DNA of 64,000 nucleotides, from NCBI RefSeq assembly GCF_000420085.1, contig NZ_ATUG01000002.1, forward strand, positions 620,001 through 684,000, given 5' to 3'. Position 1 is the first letter of the stretch. Every line of letters starts with the position of its first letter. The stretch is from Desulfospira joergensenii DSM 10085. Lineage in GTDB: Bacteria > Desulfobacterota > Desulfobacteria > Desulfobacterales > Desulfobacteraceae. Below, piece after piece: positions 1-8,159 of this stretch. The notes below the pieces were generated by a model that saw nothing but the letters and a program-made list of their open reading frames with translations, searched no databases and was not told where the DNA came from. Made by a program: the position numbers and the translations under genes.

Positions 1-2
1 CA

Positions 3-548
3 TCCGAAGCCATCAACCGCATGGGAGACGAAAAGACCTTTGATGCCGTCATCGAACTTCAGGCCTATGATCTTGAATCCAGACGGCAGGTTCTCCAGTT
101 CAATGTCAAGGCTGTCGCCAAAAGCCAGACCGACCGGGAAGGCAGCACCGATGCCATTGCCAAAGCCTCGGATCTTGCCGCACAGGAACTTTCCCGGAAA
201 CTGGATCAATTCTGGGTCCAGAACCTGAGAAAGGAAAACACCTTTGACCTGGCCGTTGAAGGGGAGGATTTTCTGTCGCGGTTCATTGCCCTGAAAAAAA
301 GATTCAAGGAGATGCCGGACATTGAAAACATCCAGCCCAGGGAAATCGGATCTTCCAGTGCGGTCATGGAGATGGTGTACAAGGGGTCTGCTTCCCAGTT
401 CGCCGATACCCTTATGCTGAAGACCTTTGAAGGATTCGGCCTTGAAATCGCCGAAGTCACGGACAGCCGGGTCTTTATCCGCTTTATTGAAAAACAGGAT
501 CAGAACCCGGAAGAACCGCCTGAAATTGGAGAAAGTTCCCATGAATAA
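3..548 (+). CDS. Hypothetical protein, 5' end outside window
   Basis: The frame is open from the window edge. An ATG lies at position 21, but the codons before it (encoding SEAINR) are in frame with no stop and no ribosome-binding site precedes the ATG, so the gene probably starts upstream. The visible 182 residues are charged and soluble-looking. The second half reads like a small alpha/beta domain of the type seen in secreted or flagellar/pilus accessory proteins, with a hydrophobic strand VFIRFIE near the end. I do not recognise the family. The C-terminal tail is rich in E and P. The stop is only 56 bases before the tRNA gene, with a separate promoter in between. Confidence 0.7.
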   Translation, partial: SEAINRMGDEKTFDAVIELQAYDLESRRQVLQFNVKAVAKSQTDREGSTDAIAKASDLAAQELSRKLDQFWVQNLRKENTFDLAVEGEDFLSRFIALKKRFKEMPDIENIQPREIGSSSAVMEMVYKGSASQFADTLMLKTFEGFGLEIAEVTDSRVFIRFIEKQDQNPEEPPEIGESSHE

Positions 549-559
549 TCCGGTTTTTC

Positions 560-588
560 TTGACAGGGAATGGCGGGTCTGGTAAAAA
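560..588 (+). promoter_or_regulatory. Sigma-70-type promoter for tRNA-Val
   Basis: TTGACA at 560-565 and TAAAAA at 583-588 are separated by 17 bases. Transcription would begin near 595, about ten bases before the tRNA. The -35 box is a perfect consensus and the position is right for a stand-alone tRNA transcript. Confidence 0.65.
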
Positions 589-604
589 CCTGGCTGAATC
601 ATAA

Positions 605-680
605 AGGCGCGTAACTCAGTTGGTAGAGTGCTACCTCGACACGGTAGAAGTCAGCGGTTCAAGTCCGCTCGTGCCTACCA
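605..680 (+). tRNA. tRNA-Val (anticodon GAC)
   Basis: The cloverleaf folds completely. The acceptor stem is AGGCGCG with CGTGCCT (one G-T pair). The D stem is ACTC/GAGT, the anticodon stem CTACC/GGTAG, and the T stem AGCGG/CCGCT with a TTCAAGT loop. The CCA end is encoded at 678-680. The anticodon loop reads TCGACAC, giving anticodon GAC at 638-640 (valine, GTY codons). The base 5' of the anticodon (tRNA position 33, window 637) is C instead of the nearly invariant T. A promoter precedes the gene and a perfect terminator hairpin follows it, so this is a single-gene transcript. Confidence 0.96.
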
Positions 681-688
681 GTAAAATC

Positions 689-722
689 AAGGGTTTTGGA
701 AGGTCTTCCAAAACCCTTTTTT
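689..722 (+). terminator. Intrinsic terminator after tRNA-Val
   Basis: A perfect 14-base stem (689-702 with 705-718) is followed by a run of T to 722. It starts nine bases after the tRNA CCA end. Confidence 0.92.
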
Positions 723-805
723 GATATGAATCCAATCTATTCTCAATTTGGCGGTCCGGTTAAGGGCCGAAGAGCCTGCCCTTTTATGATTGGGAAAGGA
801 GAAAA

Positions 806-1489
806 ATGCGCATCTGGGATATTGATCCCGGTTTTCTCAATGACCAGAGTCTTCTGGGGGAACACCGGGAACTCCACGGCCTGGTCTCCATCCATGTGAA
901 TCAAAAAAAGGGGTATTCAAGGCATCCGGAGACCCTGCGGTGGACAAAGGCCCTGACCGGGCTTTATCTCAGACACGAGATCCTGGTGCAGGAGATGGGG
1001 CTGAGGGGCTTCAGACACAATAGCCCAATTGAGCGTCCTGGAGAGGGGCTTGCCTGGCCGGACACCTTTATTGATCCTCCCCATGACCAGTTTTCCCTGC
1101 TGGGCGTCAAGTACAGGGACAGGCCCATGGGCCGGATTCCCCTGCCCGGTAATATCTGTGATCTCTGGACCGCTTCCAAGTACTCGGTTATGGCCCGGGA
1201 TCCGGAGCAATACCGGGATATCGGTCCCAGGGTCGCTTCAGGTTCCATCTCATTTGAGCTCCTCAGCCGGACCCTGGTGACTCTGATGAGGACCCCACCT
1301 TCCAGAGGAAGGCTCATCAATGCCCTGGATCATATGTGGGGGTATGTGTCCGATAAAAGCCGGGCAGATCGAAAAGATCTCGGACTTTCTGAACTCCTGA
1401 AAGAGATCCGGGTCCAGACCCGGGCAAATCGCATTGACTATTTAGCCCGGTCCACGGCCCTGGGGGAGTTGGGGGCCTGGATTCCTTGA
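806..1489 (+). CDS. Pyr_excise (T4 endonuclease V-like) protein with DUF1722-like C-terminus
   Basis: This is a 227-residue protein. Residues 1 to about 75 resemble T4 endonuclease V/pyrimidine-dimer glycosylase: a GEHRELHGLV helix near residue 18 matches the MAEYRELPRV segment of T4 EndoV, and LRHEILVQEMGLRGF near 55-70 matches its FLRKRQIELIAECLKRGF region. The last 85 residues (from about SRGRLINALDHMWGYV) look like the DUF1722 domain known from YbgA. T4 EndoV uses the amino group of Thr2 as nucleophile; here residue 2 is Arg, so Met is probably retained and classical glycosylase/lyase chemistry is doubtful. AAAGGAG sits a few bases before the ATG. The gene stands alone, convergent with the acetyltransferase. 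A role in DNA repair is inferred from family only. Confidence 0.65.
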   Translation: MRIWDIDPGFLNDQSLLGEHRELHGLVSIHVNQKKGYSRHPETLRWTKALTGLYLRHEILVQEMGLRGFRHNSPIERPGEGLAWPDTFIDPPHDQFSLLGVKYRDRPMGRIPLPGNICDLWTASKYSVMARDPEQYRDIGPRVASGSISFELLSRTLVTLMRTPPSRGRLINALDHMWGYVSDKSRADRKDLGLSELLKEIRVQTRANRIDYLARSTALGELGAWIP

Positions 1490-1511
1490 ACCGGAATCGC
1501 CTGGAATCGGC

Positions 1512-1946
1512 CTAGAGGTCCTTTTTCAGGTTGATAAAGTCGCTGCGCCGGAATCCCAGCTTTTTGAAAAAAGAGAGCATGTCGCTGGAATCCCAGAGCA
1601 CAGAGGAGTAAATGGACTTCACCCCTTCTTTCCTGTACAGGTCACAGGTCCCATTGGCAAGCTCCAGGCCGATGCCCTGGCCCATGTAGTCGGGATGAAC
1701 TCCCAGGGCCATGATCCAGGCGCTCTTTTGAATACCGAATCCGGCATAGAGGGTGGTGGAAAGCATATACCCCACCACTTTTTTTTCGGTTTCGGCCACC
1801 AGGCTGATCCGGCTGTTGTCACCGGCGGCATGCTGCTCCACCAGGAGGCGGAAGTCCGGCCCGGCCTCTTCATTGGAAATAGCCGTTCTTATCCCTAAAA
1901 CCGCCTGGATATCTTCTGTTGAAATTCCCCTGATAGTAAGGTTCAC
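1512..1946 (-). CDS. GNAT-family N-acetyltransferase
   Basis: This is a 144-residue protein of typical single-domain GNAT length. The acetyl-CoA-binding signature (motif A) is HPDYMGQGIGLEL at about residues 79-91, preceded by the beta strand IMALGV. The segment KKLGFRR near the C-terminus is the usual GNAT beta6-beta7 region. The substrate cannot be told: it could be an amino acid, an antibiotic-like amine or a protein terminus. It is convergent with the Pyr_excise-like gene and 40 bases upstream of the DUF2080 gene end, so a short shared transcript with DUF2080 upstream is possible. Confidence 0.88.
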   Translation of the reverse strand: MNLTIRGISTEDIQAVLGIRTAISNEEAGPDFRLLVEQHAAGDNSRISLVAETEKKVVGYMLSTTLYAGFGIQKSAWIMALGVHPDYMGQGIGLELANGTCDLYRKEGVKSIYSSVLWDSSDMLSFFKKLGFRRSDFINLKKDL

Positions 1947-1986
1947 AAAACCCCTCCGTCTGTATTAAAACCTGTTGGATAATGGG

Positions 1987-2172
1987 TTATTCCACTTTTA
2001 TAATCTTGACGACATGTCCGACCCAGTTGGGGGGAAGGTAGATTCTGCCGCTGTTGCCCGATGATTTTACCTCTTTTTCAATCATCTCTTCTCCGTACAC
2101 CTCGAATTTTACCTTGGCCTGGTGACCGGGCCGGTGTTCTGTCGCAATATTTTTTCTATCTTTATCAGTCAT
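1987..2172 (-). CDS. DUF2080 family (transposase-associated) small protein
   Basis: This is a 61-residue protein. The segment KFEVYGEEMIEKEVKSSGNS followed by RIYLPPNWVGHVVKI matches the DUF2080 pattern I know from archaea and anaerobic bacteria, an AbrB-like swapped-hairpin fold that often lies next to IS elements. No transposase is present in this window, so here it is an orphan. It could act as a small DNA-binding or antitoxin-like protein. It lies on the same strand as the GNAT gene and upstream of it. Confidence 0.75.
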   Translation of the reverse strand: MTDKDRKNIATEHRPGHQAKVKFEVYGEEMIEKEVKSSGNSGRIYLPPNWVGHVVKIIKVE

Positions 2173-2693
2173 ATAAGATCCTAGTTTTCCAGAAAAAAGA
2201 AAAATCTATACTATGTTTTGTTCCCTGAGTCAATTTTTGTCAGGGGTATTGTAAACCGGCCCTGGAATAAGGGGTGATGAACTGTCTACTTCCTGATCAA
2301 ATCCCCCGTGGCCGGATCTTTCGTCGAAGCCGATCTACAGACCATTAATATCAGATCACGACCCTTGGTGATTGGGGTTGCAGGGCATGCCCTCCCGGAT
2401 TGCGGGAAGAAAAATTCCCTGAACAAAGATCTGAATCGTACCTATATAACAGCTGTTTAATAGTGATTTAATGGCCATTCTGTCAAGAAAAAAAGGAATG
2501 CCCGGGAAATGTTCTCAGCTAGAGGTTGACTTTGTTCGTAATTCTGATAAACCAAATTAAACCCTTCACAAATCGTGTCCAAGAGATCTCTTTGGCAAAG
2601 AGGGAAGCTGTTTCGCTTGTATCGTCCGGGCAATTATGGAACAGATCCGATTCAGCAGATAACCAATATTGGGTTCAAAACAGGGAGGATAGG
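2173..2693. other. 521-base gap without a convincing gene
   Basis: This is the spacer between the DUF2080 gene (leaving leftwards) and the TAXI protein gene (leaving rightwards). The part nearest the TAXI gene is AT-rich and has a TTGACT at 2526, so its promoter is probably there. Short open frames around 2280-2460 have no recognisable homology by eye. I see no RNA fold or repeat of note. Confidence 0.5.
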
Positions 2694-3671
2694 ATGAAAA
2701 AAAAGAGGCTGGCAGTTTTTCTGGTGGTTTTATGGGTACTCATGTCGGGGATTGCCTGGGCGGTCGACCTGGGAATGATCACCGGCGGCAGAAAAGGAAC
2801 CTATTTCCAATTCGGATTGAACATGATGGAATTGAGCAAGCAGTACGGGTTTAATCTTTCCGTTTACAACTCCAGGGGATCCGTGGAAAACGTCTACGCC
2901 GTATACAAACGGCCCAGAACCCAGATGGGGATCGTTCAGTCGGATGTTCTGGCCTTTGTCCTGAAGGTGAAAACAGACAAGACCCTGAAACGGATCGCCA
3001 GAAAAACCAAGATGATCTTTCCCCTTTATAACGAAGAGATCCATCTTTTGGGCAAGGAGCAGCTCCTCTCCTTTGATGACCTGGAAGGAAAGAGAGTTGC
3101 CATCGGTAAAGAAGGGTCCGGCACCTATCTGACATCCATGCTGTTGTTCGAGGTTTCGGGAATAAAACCCGGAAAAACCGTTCCCCTGGGAACGGAACAG
3201 GCCCTGGACCAGCTCAAGGCCGGGAAAATTGACGCCATGTTTTATGTGGCCGGGCTGCCGGTTAAATTGTTTTCCGAAAGCATCACCGGCAGCGAAGGTC
3301 TTCACCTGATCCCCATTACCAATAAAAGTATCACCGAGTTTTACCCCATGGCCGATATACCGGCCAACACCTATGCCTGGCAGGGAGCACCCATCCATAC
3401 GGTGGCGGTAAAGGCCGTTCTGGTCTCCTTTGATTTCAGGCGGAACAACTGCGATCATGTGGGCAGATTCGCCGGCATGGTATACGATAATCTGGACTGG
3501 CTCAAGCAGAACGGCCATCCCAAATGGAAAAACGTGGATCTTGATTATCCTTTAAAGGGGTGGTCCCAGTATGACTGTGTAAAAAAATATCTCCACACCG
3601 TTTCCGGTGAAGAACAGATGGCGCCCATGGAAAAAAATCCCCTGCTCAAGGCCATTAAAGAAATCCTGTAA
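2694..3671 (+). CDS. TAXI-family TRAP transporter solute-binding protein
   Basis: This is a 325-residue exported protein. The start at 2694 is chosen because GGGAGGATAGG lies just upstream and the product begins with a classical signal peptide (MKKKR, hydrophobic core AVFLVVLWVLMSGIAWA). The frame is open further upstream but that part is not signal-like. The mature protein starts VDLGMITGGRKGTYFQFG, the hallmark of TAXI receptors of TRAP transporters (compare TGGTxGTYYPxG). Such proteins bind small carboxylates such as glutamate or 2-oxoglutarate in the periplasm. No TRAP membrane subunit (DctM/DctQ fusion) lies next to it; the following gene is an unrelated ATPase 21 bases away. Confidence 0.85.
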   Translation: MKKKRLAVFLVVLWVLMSGIAWAVDLGMITGGRKGTYFQFGLNMMELSKQYGFNLSVYNSRGSVENVYAVYKRPRTQMGIVQSDVLAFVLKVKTDKTLKRIARKTKMIFPLYNEEIHLLGKEQLLSFDDLEGKRVAIGKEGSGTYLTSMLLFEVSGIKPGKTVPLGTEQALDQLKAGKIDAMFYVAGLPVKLFSESITGSEGLHLIPITNKSITEFYPMADIPANTYAWQGAPIHTVAVKAVLVSFDFRRNNCDHVGRFAGMVYDNLDWLKQNGHPKWKNVDLDYPLKGWSQYDCVKKYLHTVSGEEQMAPMEKNPLLKAIKEIL

Positions 3672-3692
3672 CCCAAAGGATCGGAAACAGGG

Positions 3693-5414
3693 ATGTATTG
3701 TCAGCATTTCAATTTAAAGAAAAAACCATTCCAGATCAGTTCGGACAATGATTTCCTCTGGCTGGGAAAGGCCCACGGAACGGCCCTGGACCTATTGAAA
3801 AAAGGCATGGAACAGGATCACTCCCTGCTGGTTCTGACCGGGGATATCGGAACCGGGAAGACAACCCTGGTCAATGAAATCATCAAGACCCTGGATAAAC
3901 GTACCCGGTACGTGAAAATTGAAGATCCAGGGTTTGAACTCCACGCCCTGTTCCAGGTCATTGCCCAGGCTTTTGGTTTTGAGAAGCAGTATAACGGACA
4001 GGAGAAGTTCTCCTCCGGGGTTCTTTCTTTTTTAAGGCGAATGGAAACGGAGGGAAAAAAGGTGCTGGTGATCGTGGATGAATCCCAGCGGATCCCCAAG
4101 CGCTTTTTAAGGGAAATGGTTTCCTGGTCGCAGTTTGGCCTAAACCATGTCCTGACCGTCCTTCTGGCCGGCCAGCTGGAACTGCTGGAAGTTCTCCGGC
4201 TTTATCTGGGCAGGGAATGGCCGGATCATATCCATGTCCAGACATCTCTCGGCCCCCTGGACCTGGAAGAAACCCGGGCCTATATTTCAAAGCGCCTTTC
4301 CATCGCCGGAACAGACCGGCCCATTTTCCTGGACACCGCTGTTCAGGAGGTGCACAGGTATTCCAAGGGCATTCCCAGGGTGATCAATATTTCCTGCGAT
4401 CAGGCCCTGATCCAGGCCTTTGCAGACGATAAAGATACAATTGACGGCCCCACCGTTCAAAAGGCCGTCCTTTCCCTGGAACTTCCCCTGACAGGCGGAC
4501 GGGAAAGGCCTCCGGATGTCCAAAACCAGCAGGATACGGGAAGAGAAGACCCGGACCGGGAAATGGAATTTTTGGAATCACACCCGCCAAAGAAAACCCG
4601 GGGAGGGAAAAGAATAGCCGCAGGCCTGGCCGCAGCCTGTATCTGCCTTTTTATGGGATATCGGTTTTATTGGGGCCCGGTTTTCGCGGTAAAACAAGAA
4701 AAAACAGGGAGTGTTTTATCCGGTCCCGGCCCGGAACCCGAATCCATTGAGCAGGGGAAAATAAAAGAAATAAAATCCATTGACCTCCAAGTCATTAAAA
4801 ATTCCAAAACACCGGAACCGGAAATAAAGGATTCTGTTCCGGCGGTAAATGTCCTGTCCCTGCCTTCCCCTTCCGGGATAACGGATAAAAAGGGCACCGG
4901 ACTGGGATATACACCTGAAGATGAAGTAAGCCGCCTTGACCCGGATCCGGTAAAAGCTGAAAATCGGACATGGATAGAAGATCCAGCCGGGGAGGCGTCT
5001 ACTTCAGAATCATCCGGACCCTCTCCGGGTGAAGGGATTCAGCCCATCCTGTCAGATCCCCTGGAAAGGGAGTCAGAGGCCCCAAGGGATATTGATTCCT
5101 TTGTCCGGAAGGTTTTTTTATCGGAAGAGAAGAAATCCGTGTTTATGGGCTCAATTGTTCCGCCTCCGGAGCATGACTTCCCGGAAGGTCAGGGCCTGGA
5201 ACCCGGAGATTCCAGTGAGCAAAAAAAAGGTGCAGACCCTTTGGTTGAAACGGAAAACAGGGGGCAGGATTCCGGATTAGAATCCGGTCTGGAGCCCGAA
5301 CCCTCCGGTCCAAAGTCCGAACCGTTCGATCCAAAGTCCGAGTCCTCAGGTCCAAAGCCCGAACCCGACGCCATCATCGACTGGCTGCTGAAAAAAAGGG
5401 CAGCCGGAAAATAG
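3693..5414 (+). CDS. ExeA/MshM-like AAA ATPase with membrane anchor and acidic Pro-rich tail
   Basis: This is a 573-residue protein. Residues 1-270 are an ExeA-type AAA domain: it opens MYCQHFNLKKKPF, has Walker A GDIGTGKTT at 50-58, Walker B VLVIVDESQ near 126-134 and a helical lid. ExeA-like ATPases remodel peptidoglycan or assemble type II secretion, MSHA pili or exopolysaccharide export machines at the inner membrane. A single transmembrane segment lies at about 307-328. The remaining 245 residues are low-complexity, rich in E, P, S and D, with SGPKSEP-type repeats near the end, finishing in DAIIDWLLKKRA, a possible docking helix. It starts 21 bases after the TAXI gene. The secretion partners are not in this window. 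Confidence 0.8.
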   Translation: MYCQHFNLKKKPFQISSDNDFLWLGKAHGTALDLLKKGMEQDHSLLVLTGDIGTGKTTLVNEIIKTLDKRTRYVKIEDPGFELHALFQVIAQAFGFEKQYNGQEKFSSGVLSFLRRMETEGKKVLVIVDESQRIPKRFLREMVSWSQFGLNHVLTVLLAGQLELLEVLRLYLGREWPDHIHVQTSLGPLDLEETRAYISKRLSIAGTDRPIFLDTAVQEVHRYSKGIPRVINISCDQALIQAFADDKDTIDGPTVQKAVLSLELPLTGGRERPPDVQNQQDTGREDPDREMEFLESHPPKKTRGGKRIAAGLAAACICLFMGYRFYWGPVFAVKQEKTGSVLSGPGPEPESIEQGKIKEIKSIDLQVIKNSKTPEPEIKDSVPAVNVLSLPSPSGITDKKGTGLGYTPEDEVSRLDPDPVKAENRTWIEDPAGEASTSESSGPSPGEGIQPILSDPLERESEAPRDIDSFVRKVFLSEEKKSVFMGSIVPPPEHDFPEGQGLEPGDSSEQKKGADPLVETENRGQDSGLESGLEPEPSGPKSEPFDPKSESSGPKPEPDAIIDWLLKKRAAGK

Positions 5415-5450
5415 GCGTCCGGGAAGGATCCCTGTGCCTATATCCAAACC

Positions 5451-6866
5451 TCAGGCTGCGATTTTCCTTAAGTAGGGCGGCAGCAGGTTAAATACATCCT
5501 TGGGTGATTTTACACTTCTTCTATTGTCAATGAGCTGGGAATCCTTGATGTCAGGCGCGTTGATGTCAACGGGATCCTGCTTGCTGTTCAAGGTCAGTTC
5601 ATGGGCGTCTGTAAAGGGAATGACAATGGGGCCCCTGCTTTCAAGGACATAGGCCAGCTGTCCGTTCCTCAGGTAGACAATGCTGCCCGGGGGATAAATC
5701 CCGATGCTTTTTACAAAGGAATGGAGGATAAACTGGAGCATGCTGTCTTTTTTGGCATAGGTCCTGAACAGACGGGTCACCACGTTGATGGGGTTGACGG
5801 CCTCCTTATAGCATCGTTTCGAGGTCATGGCATCGTAAATGTCTGCCAGCTTGCAGATCTTGGTATAAACGGGGACCTTGTTGAATTCTCGTCCCCGGGG
5901 ATAGCATCGTTCTTCGTCTTTTAAAAGCGGGGCATGGTGATATTCGACGATATTCCGGACAAATGAATTTTTAATACGATTTTTTTCCAAAAGTTCCACC
6001 CCGTATTCAAAGGAGTGGCGCTGAACTTCGGCGTATTCCCGGTCGCTCAGTTTTCCCTCTTTGTTCAAAACCGCGTCCGCCACCAGAACCTTGCCGATGT
6101 CATGGAGAAAGAATCCCAGGGAAATATCCTGGATATCCTCTTTATAGTAGCAGAAATAAGACTGGTCCTTTGTTCGGCCGTTGGTTTCAAAAGGATCGTG
6201 GATATCAGGGGAATTCCCCTTGATTAAATGGTCCACATGTTTTGAAAAGTGGGAATTAAAGCGGTTGAGCATGGCTGTTCCGATGGTGCAGACATTGATG
6301 GAATGATTGTAAAGATAATCATCATATGAAAAAATTTCCTGGGTCAGGTAGGAAAAGGGGTTTTCCTCGCTTTCCAAAAAAGAGACCATTTCCGAAACAT
6401 GGGACTCAACCGCATTGAAATCAAATTCGCCCCCGGTTTTCTCGATATCTCCCAGGACCTTTTTAATACATCCTTTTGCATTGTCGTACTTTTCCTGGGC
6501 CTGGGCTTTCATCTCCTCTATTTCAATGAGCCGCATTTCAACGTCATTGGTCACCGTATCCGGGTAGGGGGTTGTTCCCTTTTCGCCGCTTTCTTCGTCA
6601 AAAAAAATAGCGATTTTTTCCGGTTTCACGATGATCTGATCCCCGTTCTCATTCCAGAAGCCCCCGTTCTGGGAGGTATCCACCATGACATGTTTTATTC
6701 CGTTCTCTTTGATAATATTCAATGTTTTGGCTTTTCTTACCAGGATGTCCTTGTCCAGAAGCAGCATGCCCTTTGAGTTGTACACGTCAATTCCGGTCTT
6801 TACGACCCCGCCCTGTTCTACGATTTTAATCAACTGGTCAATGGAAAATTTTCTCAGATTGGTCAT
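5451..6866 (-). CDS. HD-GYP-type phosphodiesterase-like protein
   Basis: This is a 471-residue protein. The N-terminal ~130 residues are a regulatory region with a short alpha/beta unit (VYNSKGMLLLDKDILV), followed by a helical linker. The HD-GYP domain spans about 175-400: HSINVCTIG, FFLHDIGKVLVADAVL, QRHSFEYG, IVEYHHAP, then KICKLADIYDAMTSKRCYKEA. The HD pair and the DIYDAMT signature are intact, but the GYP motif itself is changed: HHAPLLKDEERCYP replaces the usual HHE..G.GYP. The family cleaves cyclic di-GMP; activity of this variant is uncertain. About 70 residues follow the domain. It is convergent with the ExeA-like gene and divergent from the asparaginase gene. Confidence 0.87.
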   Translation of the reverse strand: MTNLRKFSIDQLIKIVEQGGVVKTGIDVYNSKGMLLLDKDILVRKAKTLNIIKENGIKHVMVDTSQNGGFWNENGDQIIVKPEKIAIFFDEESGEKGTTPYPDTVTNDVEMRLIEIEEMKAQAQEKYDNAKGCIKKVLGDIEKTGGEFDFNAVESHVSEMVSFLESEENPFSYLTQEIFSYDDYLYNHSINVCTIGTAMLNRFNSHFSKHVDHLIKGNSPDIHDPFETNGRTKDQSYFCYYKEDIQDISLGFFLHDIGKVLVADAVLNKEGKLSDREYAEVQRHSFEYGVELLEKNRIKNSFVRNIVEYHHAPLLKDEERCYPRGREFNKVPVYTKICKLADIYDAMTSKRCYKEAVNPINVVTRLFRTYAKKDSMLQFILHSFVKSIGIYPPGSIVYLRNGQLAYVLESRGPIVIPFTDAHELTLNSKQDPVDINAPDIKDSQLIDNRRSVKSPKDVFNLLPPYLRKIAA

Positions 6867-7066
6867 CTATCTCCGTCTCCTGGTCCGATTGCAGATTCGC
6901 ATACATTTTTATAAGTCAAATTTGAGTATCCAAAGGTTTATACTAGAGTATCTCATGGTTTATCAATGGGAAATTCATTTTTTCTTTCGATTTGGGGTGG
7001 ATTTTCCCCGGGCCCTGCTTTATGGTCTGGGGGGTGGAAAAAACAAGGATTAGTGAGGAGAGAAAA

Positions 7067-8095
7067 ATGGAGACATCATCATTGGAATACAGGGACCTGA
7101 AAAGTGAATTGCCCTGTGTCGCGGTCCTTGCCACCGGCGGCACCATTGCCGGTTCTGCAGAGTCGTCTGCCCAGGCAGGGTACAGGTCCGGCATGGTTGA
7201 CGTCGAGGCGATGATCCAATCTCTCCCCGAACTTGAGAAAATCGCCCGGGTCAGGGGAGAGCAGATTGCCAATGTGGGGTCCCAGGACATGTCCTTTGAG
7301 ATCATGGCCCGGCTTTCCAGGCGGATCAACGACTTGCTCTCCGGGGATGATATTCACGGGGTGGTGGTCACCCATGGAACAGATACCCTGGAGGAGACGG
7401 CCTATTTTCTCAACCTAACGGTGAAGAGCCCCAAGACCGTCGTCATGACCGGGGCCATGCGGCCGGCCACGGCCATCAGTGCAGACGGCCCCCTGAATCT
7501 TTTTAATGCCGTTGCCGTTGCCGCCGATCCCCAGGCCCGGGAAAAAGGGGTGCTGGTGGTCATGAATGACAGGATCCACGGGGCCCACTCCCTGACCAAA
7601 AGCAATACCACCTCTGTGGAGACCTTTATCTCTCCCATAAACGGATTAATGGGAACCGTTAATTACGGAAAGACCACCTATTTCAGGGCCCCTTCCCGCC
7701 GCCATACCTTTTTAAGCGAATTCTCCTTTGAATTTGATCTGCCCCTTCCCAGGGTGGATATCGTCTATGCCTGTGCAGACATGCCCCCGGATCTCATTGA
7801 ATGCTCTGTAATAAAAGGCGCCAGGGGGATCGTCATTGCCGGGGACGGGAACGGAAATATGAATGATGTCAGCGTGAAGATGGCAGCCTCCATGGCAGAG
7901 AATGGCATATGGATTGTTCGAAGTTCAAGGGTTCCCACCGGGCGGGTGGGCAGAAATGTGGAGGTGGATGACGATGCCAATCAATTTATCGCATCCGATG
8001 AACTCAATCCTGCCAAGTCAAGAATTCTTCTTATGCTGGCCCTTTTAAAAAATCCGACCCATGACCAGGTTCAGGATCTGTTCTATGCGTATTGA
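7067..8095 (+). CDS. Type II-like L-asparaginase / glutaminase-asparaginase
   Basis: This is a 342-residue protein of normal family length. Both catalytic threonines are visible: TGGTIAG near residues 22-28 and HGTDTLEE near 105-112. It hydrolyses L-asparagine (and possibly glutamine) to aspartate and ammonia. Start 7067 is supported by GTGAGGAGAG upstream; the frame extends further 5' but without homology. Unlike periplasmic AnsB of enterics it shows no signal peptide, so it is probably cytoplasmic. It stands alone, convergent with the amidase. Confidence 0.93.
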   Translation: METSSLEYRDLKSELPCVAVLATGGTIAGSAESSAQAGYRSGMVDVEAMIQSLPELEKIARVRGEQIANVGSQDMSFEIMARLSRRINDLLSGDDIHGVVVTHGTDTLEETAYFLNLTVKSPKTVVMTGAMRPATAISADGPLNLFNAVAVAADPQAREKGVLVVMNDRIHGAHSLTKSNTTSVETFISPINGLMGTVNYGKTTYFRAPSRRHTFLSEFSFEFDLPLPRVDIVYACADMPPDLIECSVIKGARGIVIAGDGNGNMNDVSVKMAASMAENGIWIVRSSRVPTGRVGRNVEVDDDANQFIASDELNPAKSRILLMLALLKNPTHDQVQDLFYAY

Positions 8096-8159
8096 TCCTG
8101 TCCCAAGAGTGAAGATGTGAATTTCAAACCCGGGAAAAAGAAGGCTGTCCAGGGATTTT

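Noticed and set aside
21..228. Treating ATG 21 as the start of the first gene, or the overlapping 62-codon frame at 40 as a gene.
   Set aside because: The first frame is open to the window edge without a ribosome site at 21, and the second is a shadow of it.
2280..2460. Short open frames in the spacer before the TAXI gene, possibly a gene remnant.
   Set aside because: No recognisable motif on either strand and no start signal; reported only as an empty gap.
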